64,000 nucleotides of DNA from Comamonas koreensis (GTDB lineage: Bacteria > Pseudomonadota > Gammaproteobacteria > Burkholderiales > Burkholderiaceae_C), in assembly GCF_014076495.1 (NCBI RefSeq), contig NZ_CP043575.1, positions 2,108,001 through 2,172,000 of the forward strand. Direction: 5' to 3'. A program made the translations under genes and the position numbers. Positions 44,020 through 54,305 of the stretch are shown in pieces; positions within the stretch are counted from its first letter, which is position 1; each line of letters starts with the position of its first letter. The notes beneath the pieces are model-generated. The model saw only the letters and a program-made list of their open reading frames with translations, was not told the origin of the DNA and made no database searches.

Positions 44020-45726
44020 ATGTCCGCACCGGACCCATCCCAGCGCAGCGCCATGGCGCAGGTGGCGCAAGCCCATGCCCACCCCGTGCCCGATCGCCAC
44101 GGCAGCAATTTCTACAGCACCGACCCGGCTTTGCAGCAGCTCTTGCAGCTCTACCTGCCCGCCGATCTGCTGGCCCATCTGCAGCCCTATCTGCAGCGCA
44201 TGGGCGAGCTCGCAGGCGGCCGCATCGATGAGCTGGCCAGCATTGCCGACAAGAACCCGCCCACGCTGGAGCACCGCAGCCGCGCCGGGGAAGACCGCCA
44301 GCGCATCATCAAGCACCCGGCCTATGAAGAGCTCGAACGCATTGCCTATGGCGAGTTCGGCCTGCAGGCGATCTCGCACCGCGACGACATGCTGGGCTGG
44401 CAGGGCAAGATGCCGCCCATCGTCAAATATGCGCTGACCTATCTGTTTGTGCAGTCCGAGTTTGGCCTGTGCTGCCCCTTGTCGATGACCGATTCGCTCA
44501 CGCGCACCTTGAAGAAGTTCGGCGCGCCGGAGCTGGTCGCCAAGTACCTGCCGCAGCTGCTGTCGCTGGACTGGGACAGCCAGGCCCAGGGCGCCATGTT
44601 CATGACCGAGCAGGCCGCCGGCTCCGACATCTCCAACACCCAGACCCTGGCCCAACCGCAGGCCGATGGCAGCTGGCGCGTGACGGGTGACAAATGGTTC
44701 TGCTCCAACCCTGATGCCGAGTTTGCGATGGTGCTGGCCCGTGTCGAAGGCGCGCCCGCTGGCATGAAGGGCATCTCGCTCTTTTTGCTGCCGCGCAAGC
44801 TCGATGACGGCAGCCAGAACCACTACCGCATCATTCGCCTCAAGGACAAGCTGGGCACCAAGTCGATGGCCAGCGGCGAGATCCGCATGGAAGGCGCCAC
44901 GGCCTACCTGATCGGCGAGCAGGGCCGGGGCTTTGTGCAGATGGCCGACATGGTCAACAACTCGCGCCTGTCCAATGGTGTGCGCTCGGCCGGCATGATG
45001 CGCCGCGCGGTCGCCGAGGCCGAGTTTGTCGCCAGCGAGCGCGTGGCCTTTGGCAAGCGCCTGCAGGACATGCCGCTGATGCAGCGCCAGCTCGACAAGC
45101 TGCGCGTGCCCGCCGAGCAGGCGCGCTCCATGGTGTTCCAGACCGCGCAGACCCTGATGCGCTCGGACGCGGGCGACAAGGAGGCCTATGCGCTGCTGCG
45201 CATCCTGACGCCGATGATCAAGTTCCGCGCCTGCCGCGATGCGCGCAAGGTCACAGGTGACGCGATGGAAGTGCGCGGCGGCTGCGGCTACATCGAGGAA
45301 TGGACGGACCCGCGCCTGGTGCGCGATGCCCACCTGGGCTCCATCTGGGAAGGCACCAGCAATATTGTCGCGCTCGATGTCGTGCGCGCCATCCAGCGGG
45401 AAGGCTCGCTGCCGGTGCTGCAGGCCTATCTGCACGGCCTGCTGGCGCATTGCAGCATCAGCGCAGGCTACCGCCAGACGCTGGATGCCGCTCTGGCCCG
45501 CGCCAGCGCGCTGGCCGAGCGTGCCGCGCAAGACGGCGGCGCGGTGCTGGCCCGCCAGGCTGCCACCGGTCTGTACAACTGCACCACCGCCATTGCGATG
45601 GCCTGGGAAGCCGGCCAGATCGACTCGGCCGAGCGCCTGCGTCTGTCGCAACTGGTGCTGCTGCACCGCGTGTTGCCGCGCGACCCGTTGGCGAGCGACG
45701 CCATTCCCGCCGATTGGCTGGACTGA
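44020..45726 (+). CDS. AidB-like acyl-CoA dehydrogenase
   Basis: 568 residues. FMTEQAAGSDISNTQT (FAD segment), WRVTGDKWFCSN and the C-terminal GSIWEGTSNIVALDVVRAIQREG place it in the AidB-like branch; the Arg/Lys-rich DNA-binding C-terminus of E. coli AidB is not apparent, so a metabolic role is more likely. CAGGAG precedes the ATG at 44020. It starts an operon with a Bug-type binding protein and a CaiB CoA-transferase, consistent with uptake, CoA activation and oxidation of an organic acid. Confidence 0.9.
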   Translation: MSAPDPSQRSAMAQVAQAHAHPVPDRHGSNFYSTDPALQQLLQLYLPADLLAHLQPYLQRMGELAGGRIDELASIADKNPPTLEHRSRAGEDRQRIIKHPAYEELERIAYGEFGLQAISHRDDMLGWQGKMPPIVKYALTYLFVQSEFGLCCPLSMTDSLTRTLKKFGAPELVAKYLPQLLSLDWDSQAQGAMFMTEQAAGSDISNTQTLAQPQADGSWRVTGDKWFCSNPDAEFAMVLARVEGAPAGMKGISLFLLPRKLDDGSQNHYRIIRLKDKLGTKSMASGEIRMEGATAYLIGEQGRGFVQMADMVNNSRLSNGVRSAGMMRRAVAEAEFVASERVAFGKRLQDMPLMQRQLDKLRVPAEQARSMVFQTAQTLMRSDAGDKEAYALLRILTPMIKFRACRDARKVTGDAMEVRGGCGYIEEWTDPRLVRDAHLGSIWEGTSNIVALDVVRAIQREGSLPVLQAYLHGLLAHCSISAGYRQTLDAALARASALAERAAQDGGAVLARQAATGLYNCTTAIAMAWEAGQIDSAERLRLSQLVLLHRVLPRDPLASDAIPADWLD

Positions 45727-45808
45727 ATAACAGATACGCAGACCGGCAGAGACACCCCCATCAATACGCAGGCAGCAGACCTGCATCCCTCAATACATGG
45801 AGACAAAC

Positions 45809-46804
45809 ATGCAAAAATTTTCCTTGAACACGGCGGCGCTCGCCCTCGCATGCCTGGCCGGGCTGGGTGGCGTGGGCATCGCCTCGGCGCAAGCCGCTGA
45901 CAAATTCCCCGACCGCCCGATCATGTTCACCGTACCCTTCCCACCGGGCGGCCCCACCGATGCGATGGCCCGCATTCTGGCGACCGAGCTGACGCGCGAG
46001 CTGGGCCAGAGCGTAGTGGTGGAGAACCGCGCGGGCGCAGGCGGCAATATCGGCGCCGAGTATGTGGCGCGCGCCAAGCCCGATGGCTACACCATCATGT
46101 TCGGCACCTCGGGGCCGCTGGCGATCAACAAGAGCTTGTACAAGTCGATCAGCTACGACCCGCGCACCAGCTACGCGCCCATCATCTATGTGGGCTACCT
46201 GCCCAATATCCTGGTGGTGAAGGCCAGCCTGCCAGCCGACAACGTGCAGGGCCTGATCGCGCTGGACAAGGCCCAGCCCGGCAAGCTCAATTTCGCGTCA
46301 TCGGGCAATGGCGCTTCGTCGCACCTGGCCGGGGTCATGTTCAACAACCTGGCGGGCACCAAGCTGCAGCACATTCCCTACAAGGGCACGGGCCCGGCGC
46401 TCAATGATTTGCTGGCGGGACAGGTCGACATGAGCTTTACCGATATCCTGACGGCCATGCCCTATATCAAGGCAGGCAAGGTCAAACCGCTGGGCGTAGC
46501 CACCGCGCGCCGCTCCAGCGCCTTGCCCGACATTCCCACCGTGGCCGAGCAGGGCATGGCCGGGTATGACGTGGGTGTTTTCTTCGGTGTCGTCGCCCCC
46601 AAGGGCACGCCGCCCGAGCGTGTGCAGGTGCTCAACCAAGCCTTCTCCAAGGCGCTGGATTCGGACAGTGTGAAAAAGGCCTTTGCCGCGCAGGGCCTGG
46701 AGGCATCACCGGACCGGTCGCCCGCCTATCTGGGGCGCTTTATCGGTACTGAAGTAGACAAATGGCAGGCAGTGGTGCAGCAGTCGGGTGTGACGCTGGA
46801 CTGA
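45809..46804 (+). CDS. Bug family tripartite tricarboxylate transporter substrate-binding protein
   Basis: 331 residues. A signal peptide (to about AQAAD, residue 30) precedes the typical FPDRPIMFTVPFPPGGPTDAMARILATEL, VVVENRAGAGGNIGAEYVARAKPDGYTIMFGT and FGVVAPKGTPPERVQVLNQAF. Bug proteins bind carboxylates in the periplasm and feed TTT transporters; no TctA/TctB membrane genes are nearby, so an orphan partner elsewhere is needed. The ATG at 45809 has GGAGA at good spacing; 45797 is the alternative. Confidence 0.94.
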   Translation: MQKFSLNTAALALACLAGLGGVGIASAQAADKFPDRPIMFTVPFPPGGPTDAMARILATELTRELGQSVVVENRAGAGGNIGAEYVARAKPDGYTIMFGTSGPLAINKSLYKSISYDPRTSYAPIIYVGYLPNILVVKASLPADNVQGLIALDKAQPGKLNFASSGNGASSHLAGVMFNNLAGTKLQHIPYKGTGPALNDLLAGQVDMSFTDILTAMPYIKAGKVKPLGVATARRSSALPDIPTVAEQGMAGYDVGVFFGVVAPKGTPPERVQVLNQAFSKALDSDSVKKAFAAQGLEASPDRSPAYLGRFIGTEVDKWQAVVQQSGVTLD

Positions 46805-46830
46805 TACAACGGAAAACGGAAAAACGGACC

Positions 46831-47973
46831 ATGACAACAACACAGGCGGCCCAAGCAGGCGCTTTGCAGGGCATCAAGGTGCTCGATCTCTCGCGCATTC
46901 TGGGCGGGCCGCTGTGCGGCCAGATCCTGGGCGACCATGGCGCCGATGTGCTCAAGGTCGAGCCGCCGCAAGGCGACGATACGCGCAGCTGGGGCCCGCC
47001 GTTTCGCGAAGGCGTGGCCTCGTACTACCTGGGGCTGAACCGCAACAAGCGCGTGCAGTTCATGGACTTGGCGAGTGCCGAAGGCCAGGCCCAGGTGCGC
47101 GCTTTGATGGCGCAGGCCGATGTGGTGGTCGAGAACTTCAAGACCGGCACGATGGAGAAATGGGGCATTGGCTACGAGCAGATGCAGCAGCAGTTTCCGC
47201 ACCTGGTCTGGTGCCGCGTCACCGGCTTTGGCGCCGATGGCCCGCTGGGCAGCCTGCCCGGTTATGACGCGGCCATTCAGGCCATGGCCGGGCTGATGAG
47301 CATCAATGGCGAGGCCGACCGCGACCCGCTGCGTGTGGGCCTGCCGGTGGTCGACATGGTCACCGGCCTCAATGCCGTCATTGGCGTGCTGCTGGCGCTG
47401 CACGAGCGCGGCCGCAGCGGCCTGGGCCAGCTGGTCGATGCCTCGCTGTACGACGCGGGCATCTCGCTCTTGCACCCGCATGCCGCCAACTGGTTCATGA
47501 ACGGCAAGATCCCCGGCCGCTCCGGCAATGCCCACCCCAATATCTACCCCTACGATGTGGTGAACACCGGCAAGGCGCCAATCTTTCTGGCCGTGGGCAA
47601 TGACCGCCAGTTCCGCCTGATGTGCCAGCACCTGGGGCAGGAGGCCCTGGCCGATGACACGCGCTTTGCCACGGCCGGCCAGCGCTCGGTCAACCGCGAT
47701 GTGCTCAAGCCGCTGCTTGAAAAAGCCTTTGCCGCGCATGACGGCGTGCAACTGGCCCAAGACCTGATGGCCATTGGCGTGCCTGCCGCGCCGGTGCTGA
47801 ATGTGGAGCAGGCCTTGCAAGCCCCGCATACCGCGCACCGCGAGATGGTCGTGAAGATGGGCGACTACACCGGCCTGGGCGCCCCGGTCAAGCTCAGCCG
47901 CACGCCCGCGTCCTACCGCTTTGCGCCGCTGAGCGAAGGCACGGCGTTTTTGGATGCGGCCAACGACCACTGA
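46831..47973 (+). CDS. CaiB/BaiF family CoA-transferase
   Basis: 380 residues, class III CoA-transferase. The N-terminal VLDLSRILGGPLCGQILGDHGADVLKVEPP, GLNRNKRV and the catalytic Asp D175 in GLPVVDMVTGLNA are present. It moves CoA between carboxylic acids through an aspartyl-CoA thioester. It follows the Bug gene by 26 bp and would activate the acid that the AidB-like dehydrogenase then oxidises. Confidence 0.94.
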   Translation: MTTTQAAQAGALQGIKVLDLSRILGGPLCGQILGDHGADVLKVEPPQGDDTRSWGPPFREGVASYYLGLNRNKRVQFMDLASAEGQAQVRALMAQADVVVENFKTGTMEKWGIGYEQMQQQFPHLVWCRVTGFGADGPLGSLPGYDAAIQAMAGLMSINGEADRDPLRVGLPVVDMVTGLNAVIGVLLALHERGRSGLGQLVDASLYDAGISLLHPHAANWFMNGKIPGRSGNAHPNIYPYDVVNTGKAPIFLAVGNDRQFRLMCQHLGQEALADDTRFATAGQRSVNRDVLKPLLEKAFAAHDGVQLAQDLMAIGVPAAPVLNVEQALQAPHTAHREMVVKMGDYTGLGAPVKLSRTPASYRFAPLSEGTAFLDAANDH

Positions 47974-47992
47974 GCCGCACCATTCACCCGCG

Positions 47993-48030
47993 AAGGCCCA
48001 TGTCTGCGCATTGCAGCATGGGCCTTTTTT
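47993..48030 (+). terminator. intrinsic terminator after the CaiB-type gene
   Basis: AAGGCCCATG (47993-48002) pairs with CATGGGCCTT (48017-48026), loop of 14 bases, followed by a T-run. It ends the catabolic operon 20 bp after the stop codon. Confidence 0.85.
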
Positions 48031-48048
48031 CTGAGCCAGGGACTGTGC

Positions 48049-48759
48049 TCAGTCCAGCAGGCGAATGCCCGTGCGCTGCACAAACTCCGCGTAGCTGAGG
48101 GGCTTGCCCGCCTTGGCCGATGGCTGGTTGTCCTGCAGATGCACCCAGCGCTGGCCGGTCGCTGGGTCGTAGACCATCTTGAACACGGCATCGGGCACCC
48201 AGACCTGGCCGTCACCGATGGTGCGGTGTTGCTTGCCAAAAACCGGGCCAGTGATGACAAAGACATCGCCCTTGGCGCGGCGGATATAGCGGCGCGTGTC
48301 CTGCTCGATCTGCGACCAGGGCTTGCCGTTTTGCGTCGGGTCCTGCGGCACCATATTCGCCAGCGAATAGCTTTGGGCCTTGCCGAACTTGGTGCTCATG
48401 TCACCGGCCGCAGCCATATGGCCACGGCTGAGGCCCGAGCGCCGGTAGTCCGACAACTGCGCGCGTTCGCGCGCGGGCAGACGGGCTTCTTCGTAGAACT
48501 TGTCGCTGCGCTTCAAGTCCTTGGCCTGGTCCAGCATGCGGGCGTTCAGGCGCTGGGCCACAAAGATCGGCGTCTTGGTCTGGCCCGAATGCAGCACGGC
48601 AAACTCTTCAAAACACAAAGGACGCAATTGGCCGTAGGCACTGGTGCTGGGCGGCTTGCCCGAGAAGAACTGCGGGCAGTCATCAAAGCCTGCAGCCAGG
48701 GCAGGGGCGGCGGCGCACAGCAGCGCTGGCGCCAAGTAAACAGAGAGGCGGGAAAACAT
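48049..48759 (-). CDS. secreted DNA/RNA non-specific endonuclease
   Basis: 236 residues. A signal peptide (SVYLAPALLCAAAPALA) is cleaved near residue 22. The beta-beta-alpha-metal nuclease core has SRGHMAAAGDM (H114 catalytic; DRGH is SRGH here), followed by YSLANMVPQDPTQNGKPWSQIE with the metal-binding Asn. It would degrade DNA and RNA in the periplasm or outside. The ATG at 48759 starts the signal peptide cleanly; an in-frame ATG at 48780 is possible. Confidence 0.9.
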   Translation of the reverse strand: MFSRLSVYLAPALLCAAAPALAAGFDDCPQFFSGKPPSTSAYGQLRPLCFEEFAVLHSGQTKTPIFVAQRLNARMLDQAKDLKRSDKFYEEARLPARERAQLSDYRRSGLSRGHMAAAGDMSTKFGKAQSYSLANMVPQDPTQNGKPWSQIEQDTRRYIRRAKGDVFVITGPVFGKQHRTIGDGQVWVPDAVFKMVYDPATGQRWVHLQDNQPSAKAGKPLSYAEFVQRTGIRLLD

Positions 48760-48853
48760 AAGCGCGCAAGTGTTGCACAAGATGGGCCCGCCGGGGACAA
48801 AGGCCGGGCAGGCCGTCGGCTATGCGGGCCGTGGATGGCGCTCGCTGCAATGC

Positions 48854-49753
48854 CTAGTGGGCCGCTTCCTGCAGAAAGGTCCATAGCTGCAGCGCGTGGG
48901 GCGGCAGCTGGGCGGGGTCGCGGCAGGCCAGCACCAGCTGGCGTGCGGCCCAGTCGGCGCTCAGCGGCTGCAGGCGCAGCCGGGCCTGGGGCCAGCGCAG
49001 GGTGGCGCATTCGGCAGCGGTGCGCGGCACCAGCGCAGCGCCCAGGCCCATCGCGACCCAGTCGCACAGGGCTTCGAGGTGCGGGGCCAGCGCGCGGTAG
49101 CGCAGCGCCACGCCCGCCTGCAGTGCCTGCGCGGCCATCAGCTGGTGCAGCGCATGCTGGGGCAGCAGGCCCAGGAGCGCAATGTCCTTGAGGTGGTGCA
49201 GTTGCACATCCTGGGGCAGGGCGGCCAAGAGGCGCGTCGTGCCCAGCAGCACCAGCGGGTCATCGCGCCAGACCTGGGTGTGCAGGCTGCCCGCAGGTAC
49301 GGCGTTGGAGAGCACGCCCATATCCGCCTCACCGGCCATCAGCGCGCGCGCAATCGCATCGCTGGTGCATTCGCGCAGCTCCAGGCGCAGCTGCGGGTTG
49401 GCTTGCATAAACGCGCCCAGCGGCGCAATCAGGTGCTCGCTGATCGCTGAGGTGTTGGCCAGCAGCTCAATGCGCGTGCCCAGGCCCTGGCCAAAGGCCT
49501 GCATGTCGCCGGCGAGCTGCTCCATCTGCAGCAGCATGCGGCGGGCATGGGGCAGCAGCACGGCCCCCGCCTCGGTCGCTGTGACCCCGCGCTTGCTGCG
49601 GTGGAGCAAGGGCGCGCCCAGCACCGTCTCCATGCCGCGAATGCGCTCGCTGGCCGATGCCAGGGTGATATGGCAGCGCTCTGCCCCCTGGGTGATGGTG
49701 CCGGACTCCAGCGTATGGACAAAAAGGCGCAGGTCTTGCAGGTCAAAGCGCAT
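48854..49753 (-). CDS. LysR family transcriptional regulator
   Basis: 299 residues: N-terminal winged helix (RFDLQDLRLFVHTLESGTITQGAERCHITLASASERIRGMETVLGAPLL) and a substrate-binding domain. The recognition helix reads LASASERIRG instead of the usual QPALSRQI, a variant seen in a LysR subgroup. The start is placed at 49753, matching the LysR norm; ATG at 49789 would add 12 residues. No obvious target operon is adjacent; the IclR gene is divergent. Confidence 0.88.
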   Translation of the reverse strand: MRFDLQDLRLFVHTLESGTITQGAERCHITLASASERIRGMETVLGAPLLHRSKRGVTATEAGAVLLPHARRMLLQMEQLAGDMQAFGQGLGTRIELLANTSAISEHLIAPLGAFMQANPQLRLELRECTSDAIARALMAGEADMGVLSNAVPAGSLHTQVWRDDPLVLLGTTRLLAALPQDVQLHHLKDIALLGLLPQHALHQLMAAQALQAGVALRYRALAPHLEALCDWVAMGLGAALVPRTAAECATLRWPQARLRLQPLSADWAARQLVLACRDPAQLPPHALQLWTFLQEAAH

Positions 49754-49986
49754 GGCGGGCGGGAAGCGGTGTCGTGGGGGATGCGCCATGGTAGCGGTCT
49801 GCCGCGATGCTGGCTATGGATTTTCCATATTGATCATTCGGAAGGCATCACCGTTGAAGGGATGGAACCGCATTCCTATGGAAAAGAAGAATGCTTTGGC
49901 CTCTGTATGCGTCGAATGGCAGGAGAGCGCGCAGTGCATGCAGCTGGCGACCCTGAACCCTCTTGCGCTGGGGTATGCTACGGCGC

Positions 49987-50787
49987 ATGGCTACTTCGTC
50001 TTCTGAAAGCAGTGTTGCCGGCACGGCAGCGTTTTCCAAGTTCATGCGCGTGCTGCAGCTGGTGGCAGATGGCAGCGAGCCGCTGGGCATTGCCGAGATG
50101 GCCAAGGCAACAGGTTTTCCGCGCCCGACGGTGCACCGCATTGTGGCGGCGCTGCAGGCCGAGCGCATGTTGGTGGAAGTGGGGAGCACGCGCTGCTGGA
50201 CCCTGGGCCCGCGCCTGGTACAACTGGCCAGCCGCAGCTGGAGCCGCTCGGGCCTGCGCATGGCCGCTACCCAGGCGTTGCGTGATCTGCGCGATGCCAC
50301 GCAGGAGACCATCCATTTCGCCGTGCCCTCGGGCCACAGCATGGTCTATATCGAAAAGCTCGAGAGCGACAGCGCCGTGCAGATGTCATCGCGCATTGGC
50401 ACCAGCGTGAACCTGTACTCCACCGCCGTGGGCAAGGCCTACCTGGCCGCGCTGCCTCCCGGCGATGCCAGTGCGCTGATGGCAGAGCTGAGCTATGCGC
50501 CGCTGACGGCGCAGACGGTGGGCGATGCGCAGGCGCTGCAGCAGCAGGTGGACGCAGTGCGCCAACGCGGCTGGTCCACCGATGCGCAAGAAAATGAAGA
50601 GGGCATTTACTGCTTTGGCGCTGCGGTGCTGGGGCCGGACGGCAGCCCCGTGGCCGCCATCAGCGTCAGCACCTTGCTGTTCCGCCAGCGCGAAGATGTG
50701 CAGGCCGCCTATATCCAGCCGCTGCTGCGCACCTGCCGTGCGATTGCCCAGCAGCTGGCGCAAAACCCCAATCTGGTGCATGGCTGA
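49987..50787 (+). CDS. IclR family transcriptional regulator
   Basis: 266 residues. The N-terminal winged helix (FMRVLQLVADGSEPLGIAEMAKATGFPRPTVHRIVAALQAERML) and the effector domain (IHFAVPSGHSMVYIEKLESDS, GTSVNLYSTAVGKAYLA, NEEGIYCFGAAVLG) are complete. Such regulators control catabolic genes; the catabolic operon ending at 47973 is a plausible target but is not adjacent. ATG at 49987 is used; ATG at 49963 is in frame. Confidence 0.9.
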   Translation: MATSSSESSVAGTAAFSKFMRVLQLVADGSEPLGIAEMAKATGFPRPTVHRIVAALQAERMLVEVGSTRCWTLGPRLVQLASRSWSRSGLRMAATQALRDLRDATQETIHFAVPSGHSMVYIEKLESDSAVQMSSRIGTSVNLYSTAVGKAYLAALPPGDASALMAELSYAPLTAQTVGDAQALQQQVDAVRQRGWSTDAQENEEGIYCFGAAVLGPDGSPVAAISVSTLLFRQREDVQAAYIQPLLRTCRAIAQQLAQNPNLVHG

Positions 50788-50829
50788 TAGTTTGTGCGCA
50801 GGCTGGCGCACTCCGCACCAACTACCGCT

Positions 50830-51654
50830 TTAGAGCATCACATTTGAATTGGTGATTTTTTTGACCGGCCGGATGGCGCTGTTGTCCGGCTGGATCGATG
50901 CGGCCGTATCACCGCTGTCCCAGTGCGGGTCGTCGATGCTGTCAAAGGCCTGGCGCAGCTTGTCACCCCAGGTGTTGCGCACCATGCGGAAGTACTGGTT
51001 GAACTCGTCGATGCAGGCGATGTTGTCGCAGGCGAGCTGGTCGGTTTCGTAGACTACCAGGTCCAGCGGCAGGCCCACCGACAGGTTGGATTTGAGCGTG
51101 CTGTCCATGGAGACGAGCGCGCATTTGGCCGCTTCATTGAGGGGGGTCTTGGGCGTCAGCACGCGGTCGAGAACGGGCTTGCCATACTTGGCCTCGCCAA
51201 TCTGGAAGTAGGGGGTCTCGGCCGTGGCCTCGATGAAGTTGCCGGCCGAGTAGACCTGAAAGAGGCGCGGGCTCTCGCCAGCGATCTGGCCGCCAAACAC
51301 CAGGCTGCAGTTGAAGTCGACGCCAGCGCGCTCGAGCGCCTTGCCATCGCGCTCCTGGATATGGCGCACGGCAGCGCCCAGCACGCGGGTGGCATCGAAC
51401 ATGCTCTTGGCGTTCCAGATGGTGATGGGCGGGCCGCCGTTCTCGTCTTCGAGCTGCTGGGTCTGCAATATCTCGCGCACCGATTGCGAGATCGACAGAT
51501 TGCCGGCAGACAGCAGCACCATGAAGCGCTCGCCGCGCTTCTCATACACCATCATCTTGCGGAAGGTGCTGATATGGTCCAGGCCCGCATTGGTGCGGGA
51601 GTCGGAGAGGAACACCAGGCCGGCGTTCAGCTTGATGGCTACACAATAGGTCAT
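50830..51654 (-). CDS. anbu: Anbu, proteasome-like peptidase
   Basis: 274 residues of the bacterial proteasome homologue Anbu (BPH). After Met1 removal the N-terminal Thr of [24 protein letters not shown] would be the nucleophile; D18 and the following SR are conserved in the Ntn fold. [10 protein letters not shown] and [14 protein letters not shown] are other family segments. Anbu usually sits with an alpha-E protein, an ATP-grasp protein and a transglutaminase; here it is alone, and its ATG overlaps the mutS stop in ATGA, so it is translationally coupled to mutS. It forms dodecameric or helical assemblies; substrate unknown. Confidence 0.9.
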   Translation of the reverse strand: MTYCVAIKLNAGLVFLSDSRTNAGLDHISTFRKMMVYEKRGERFMVLLSAGNLSISQSVREILQTQQLEDENGGPPITIWNAKSMFDATRVLGAAVRHIQERDGKALERAGVDFNCSLVFGGQIAGESPRLFQVYSAGNFIEATAETPYFQIGEAKYGKPVLDRVLTPKTPLNEAAKCALVSMDSTLKSNLSVGLPLDLVVYETDQLACDNIACIDEFNQYFRMVRNTWGDKLRQAFDSIDDPHWDSGDTAASIQPDNSAIRPVKKITNSNVML

Positions 51655-54305
51655 GACTTGTCAGCGAGTCGCTTGAGTGAATACAGTAGATCGAGGGCGT
51701 CGCGCGGTGTCAACGTATCGGGTTGCAGCTCGCGCAATTGCGCCTCGACGGCGCTGGGAGTGGGGGTCTCGGCCGAGGCCGGCTGGGCAAACAGGTCCAC
51801 CTGGGAGTCGCCCGCCTGCTGGCGCGCTTCCAGCGCGGCCAGTGCATGGCGGGCATGGCTGAGCACGGGCGCGGGCATGCCCGCGAGCTTGGCCACCTGC
51901 ACGCCATAGCTGCGGCTGGCCGGGCCCGGTTGCAGTTCATGCAAAAACACGATGTCGCTGCCCGCTTCGGTCGCGGCCACATGCATGTTGATCGCATGTT
52001 TGGCCTTGGCCGGCAGCTCGGTCAGCTCAAAGTAATGGGTGGCGAACAAGGCCAGGGCCTTGGTCTTGTCATGCAGATGCGTGGCAATGCCGCTGGCCAG
52101 CGCCAGGCCATCAAAGGTGCTGGTGCCCCGGCCGATCTCGTCCATCAACACCAGGCTGTTGGGGGTGGCGCTGTGCAGGATCTGCGCGGCCTCGGTCATC
52201 TCCAGCATGAAGGTGGACTGGGCATTGGCCAGGTCATCGGCCGCGCCGATGCGGGTGTGGATCGCGTCGATGGGCCCGAGCAGGCAGCGCGTGGCGGGCA
52301 CATAGCTGCCCATGCTGGCGAGCAGCGCAATCAGCGCCACCTGGCGCATATAGGTCGATTTACCGCCCATATTGGGGCCGGTGATGATCTGCAGGCGCTG
52401 CAGGCTCGACAGCCGCGTGTTGTTGGCGATGAAGGAAGCGTTGGAGGTTTCGGCCAGGCGCGCTTCCACGACCGGGTGGCGGCCGGCATCGATGTCGATG
52501 CAGGGCTCGGGCACAAACTGCGGCGCGCACCAGTTCAGGGTCAATGAGCGCTCGGCGAGCGCACACAGCGCATCGAGCGAGGCAATCGCCTGGCCCACAC
52601 GCGTGAGGGCGCTGACATGCGGCTGCAACTGGTCGAGCACCTGCTCGTACAACCATTTCTCGCGCTGCAAGGCGCGTTCCTGGGCCGACAGCGCCTTGTC
52701 TTCGAAGGTCTTGAGCTCGGGCGTGATAAAGCGCTCGGCGTTCTTCAAGGTCTGGCGGCGGCGGTAGTCGTCGGGCACCTTGTCCTTGTGGCTGCTGGTG
52801 ACCTCGATATAGAAGCCATGCACCTTGTTGAACTGCACGCGCAGGTTGCTGATGCCGGTGCGCGCTTTTTCGCGCGTCTCCAGGTCCAGCAAAAAGGCAT
52901 CGCAATTCGTCTGGATCGCGCGCAGCTCATCCAGCTCGGTATCAAAACCGTTTGCAATCACGCCGCCGTCGCGCACCAGCGCTGCGGGCTCGGGATCGAT
53001 CGCACGGATCAGCAGCTCCATCGCCTCCAAGGGCGGCTGCAGCGCTTCAAAAATCTCGCCCAGCAGTGGCGCGGGCGCAGCGGCATTGCGCGCCAGCTGC
53101 TGGGCCTTTTGCAAGGTCAAACCCAGCGCTACCAACTCGCGCGGGCGCACCTGGCGCAGGGCGATGCGGGCGGTGATGCGCTCCACATCGGAGACACCCT
53201 TGAGCTCGGTGCGCAGAATCTGCCACGGCGCTGCCGACAGCGTGTCGCTGTCGCCGCGCAGCACCGCGATGGCGCCCAGGCGCGCACGCGCATCGCTGCG
53301 GTCGCGGCTGGGTTCGAGCAACCAGCTCTTGAGCAAGCGGCTGCCCATGCCGGTCTGGCAGGTATCGATCAGCGAGAACAGGGTCGGGCCGTCCTCGCCG
53401 CGCAAGGTCTTGACCAGCTCCAGATTGCGGCGGGTGGTCGCAGGCAGGTCGATCAGTGCATCGTCGCGCACCACATGGATGGTCTGCACATGAGGCAGGT
53501 TGCGGCCCTGGGTGTGCTCGGCATAGGTCAGCAGCGCGCCAGCGGCCGCATGGGCAGCATACAAGGTCTGCGCATTCCAGGCCTGCAGGCTGGCCGCGCC
53601 CAGTTGCTCGAGCAGCTTGCGCTCGCCCAGCTTCTCGTCAAACTGCCAGTCGGGGCGCAGCGCCAGCGGGCAGGTCAGCACGCCGCTGCTGCGCAGCTGG
53701 TAGAGCGATTGCTCAAAGCGCTGCGAGGCACCGGCGCTGTAGGCCACTTCGCTGGGCGCAATGCGCGCAATCCAGGCGGGCAGCTCTTCATGCGTGCACT
53801 CGGCCAGAAAAATCTTGCCCTGGGTGACGCTGAGCCACGCCAGGCCACAGCGGGCGCGCTGGGCCTGGTGCACCACCAGCAGCATGGCCTCGGCCTTGTC
53901 GCTCATCAGCTCGCTGTCGGTCACCGTGCCGGGCGTGACCACGCGCACCACCTTGCGCTCGACGGGGCCCTTGCTGGCCCCCACTTCGCCCACCTGCTCG
54001 CAAATCGCCACCGATTCGCCGAGCTTGAGCAAGCGCCCCAGGTAGTTCTCCAGCGCATGGAAGGGCACGCCCGCCATCGGAATCGGCTGGCCGGCCGACT
54101 GGCCGCGCTGGGTCAAGGTGATATTGAGCAGCTGCGCGGCCTTCTCGGCATCGCCATAAAACAACTCGTAAAAATCCCCCATGCGGTAGAACAGCAAGGT
54201 GTTGGGGTGGTCAACTTTAGCAGCATGGTATTGCTGCATCATGGGCGTATGCGATGAAAAATCGGCTTTTGTCAGCGTTGGATTTTCCATTGGGTTTGAA
54301 CTCAT
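51651..54305 (-). CDS. mutS: DNA mismatch repair protein MutS
   Basis: 884 residues, full length. The mismatch-reading motif is GDFYELF (F45, E47); Walker [10 protein letters not shown] lies at about 640-650, followed by [40 protein letters not shown] and the C-terminal dimerisation helices. It binds mismatches and small loops and recruits MutL. ATG at 54305 is used. Anbu follows with a 4-bp overlap; the RcnB-like gene is divergent across a 476-bp gap. Confidence 0.97.
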   Translation of the reverse strand: MSSNPMENPTLTKADFSSHTPMMQQYHAAKVDHPNTLLFYRMGDFYELFYGDAEKAAQLLNITLTQRGQSAGQPIPMAGVPFHALENYLGRLLKLGESVAICEQVGEVGASKGPVERKVVRVVTPGTVTDSELMSDKAEAMLLVVHQAQRARCGLAWLSVTQGKIFLAECTHEELPAWIARIAPSEVAYSAGASQRFEQSLYQLRSSGVLTCPLALRPDWQFDEKLGERKLLEQLGAASLQAWNAQTLYAAHAAAGALLTYAEHTQGRNLPHVQTIHVVRDDALIDLPATTRRNLELVKTLRGEDGPTLFSLIDTCQTGMGSRLLKSWLLEPSRDRSDARARLGAIAVLRGDSDTLSAAPWQILRTELKGVSDVERITARIALRQVRPRELVALGLTLQKAQQLARNAAAPAPLLGEIFEALQPPLEAMELLIRAIDPEPAALVRDGGVIANGFDTELDELRAIQTNCDAFLLDLETREKARTGISNLRVQFNKVHGFYIEVTSSHKDKVPDDYRRRQTLKNAERFITPELKTFEDKALSAQERALQREKWLYEQVLDQLQPHVSALTRVGQAIASLDALCALAERSLTLNWCAPQFVPEPCIDIDAGRHPVVEARLAETSNASFIANNTRLSSLQRLQIITGPNMGGKSTYMRQVALIALLASMGSYVPATRCLLGPIDAIHTRIGAADDLANAQSTFMLEMTEAAQILHSATPNSLVLMDEIGRGTSTFDGLALASGIATHLHDKTKALALFATHYFELTELPAKAKHAINMHVAATEAGSDIVFLHELQPGPASRSYGVQVAKLAGMPAPVLSHARHALAALEARQQAGDSQVDLFAQPASAETPTPSAVEAQLRELQPDTLTPRDALDLLYSLKRLADKS

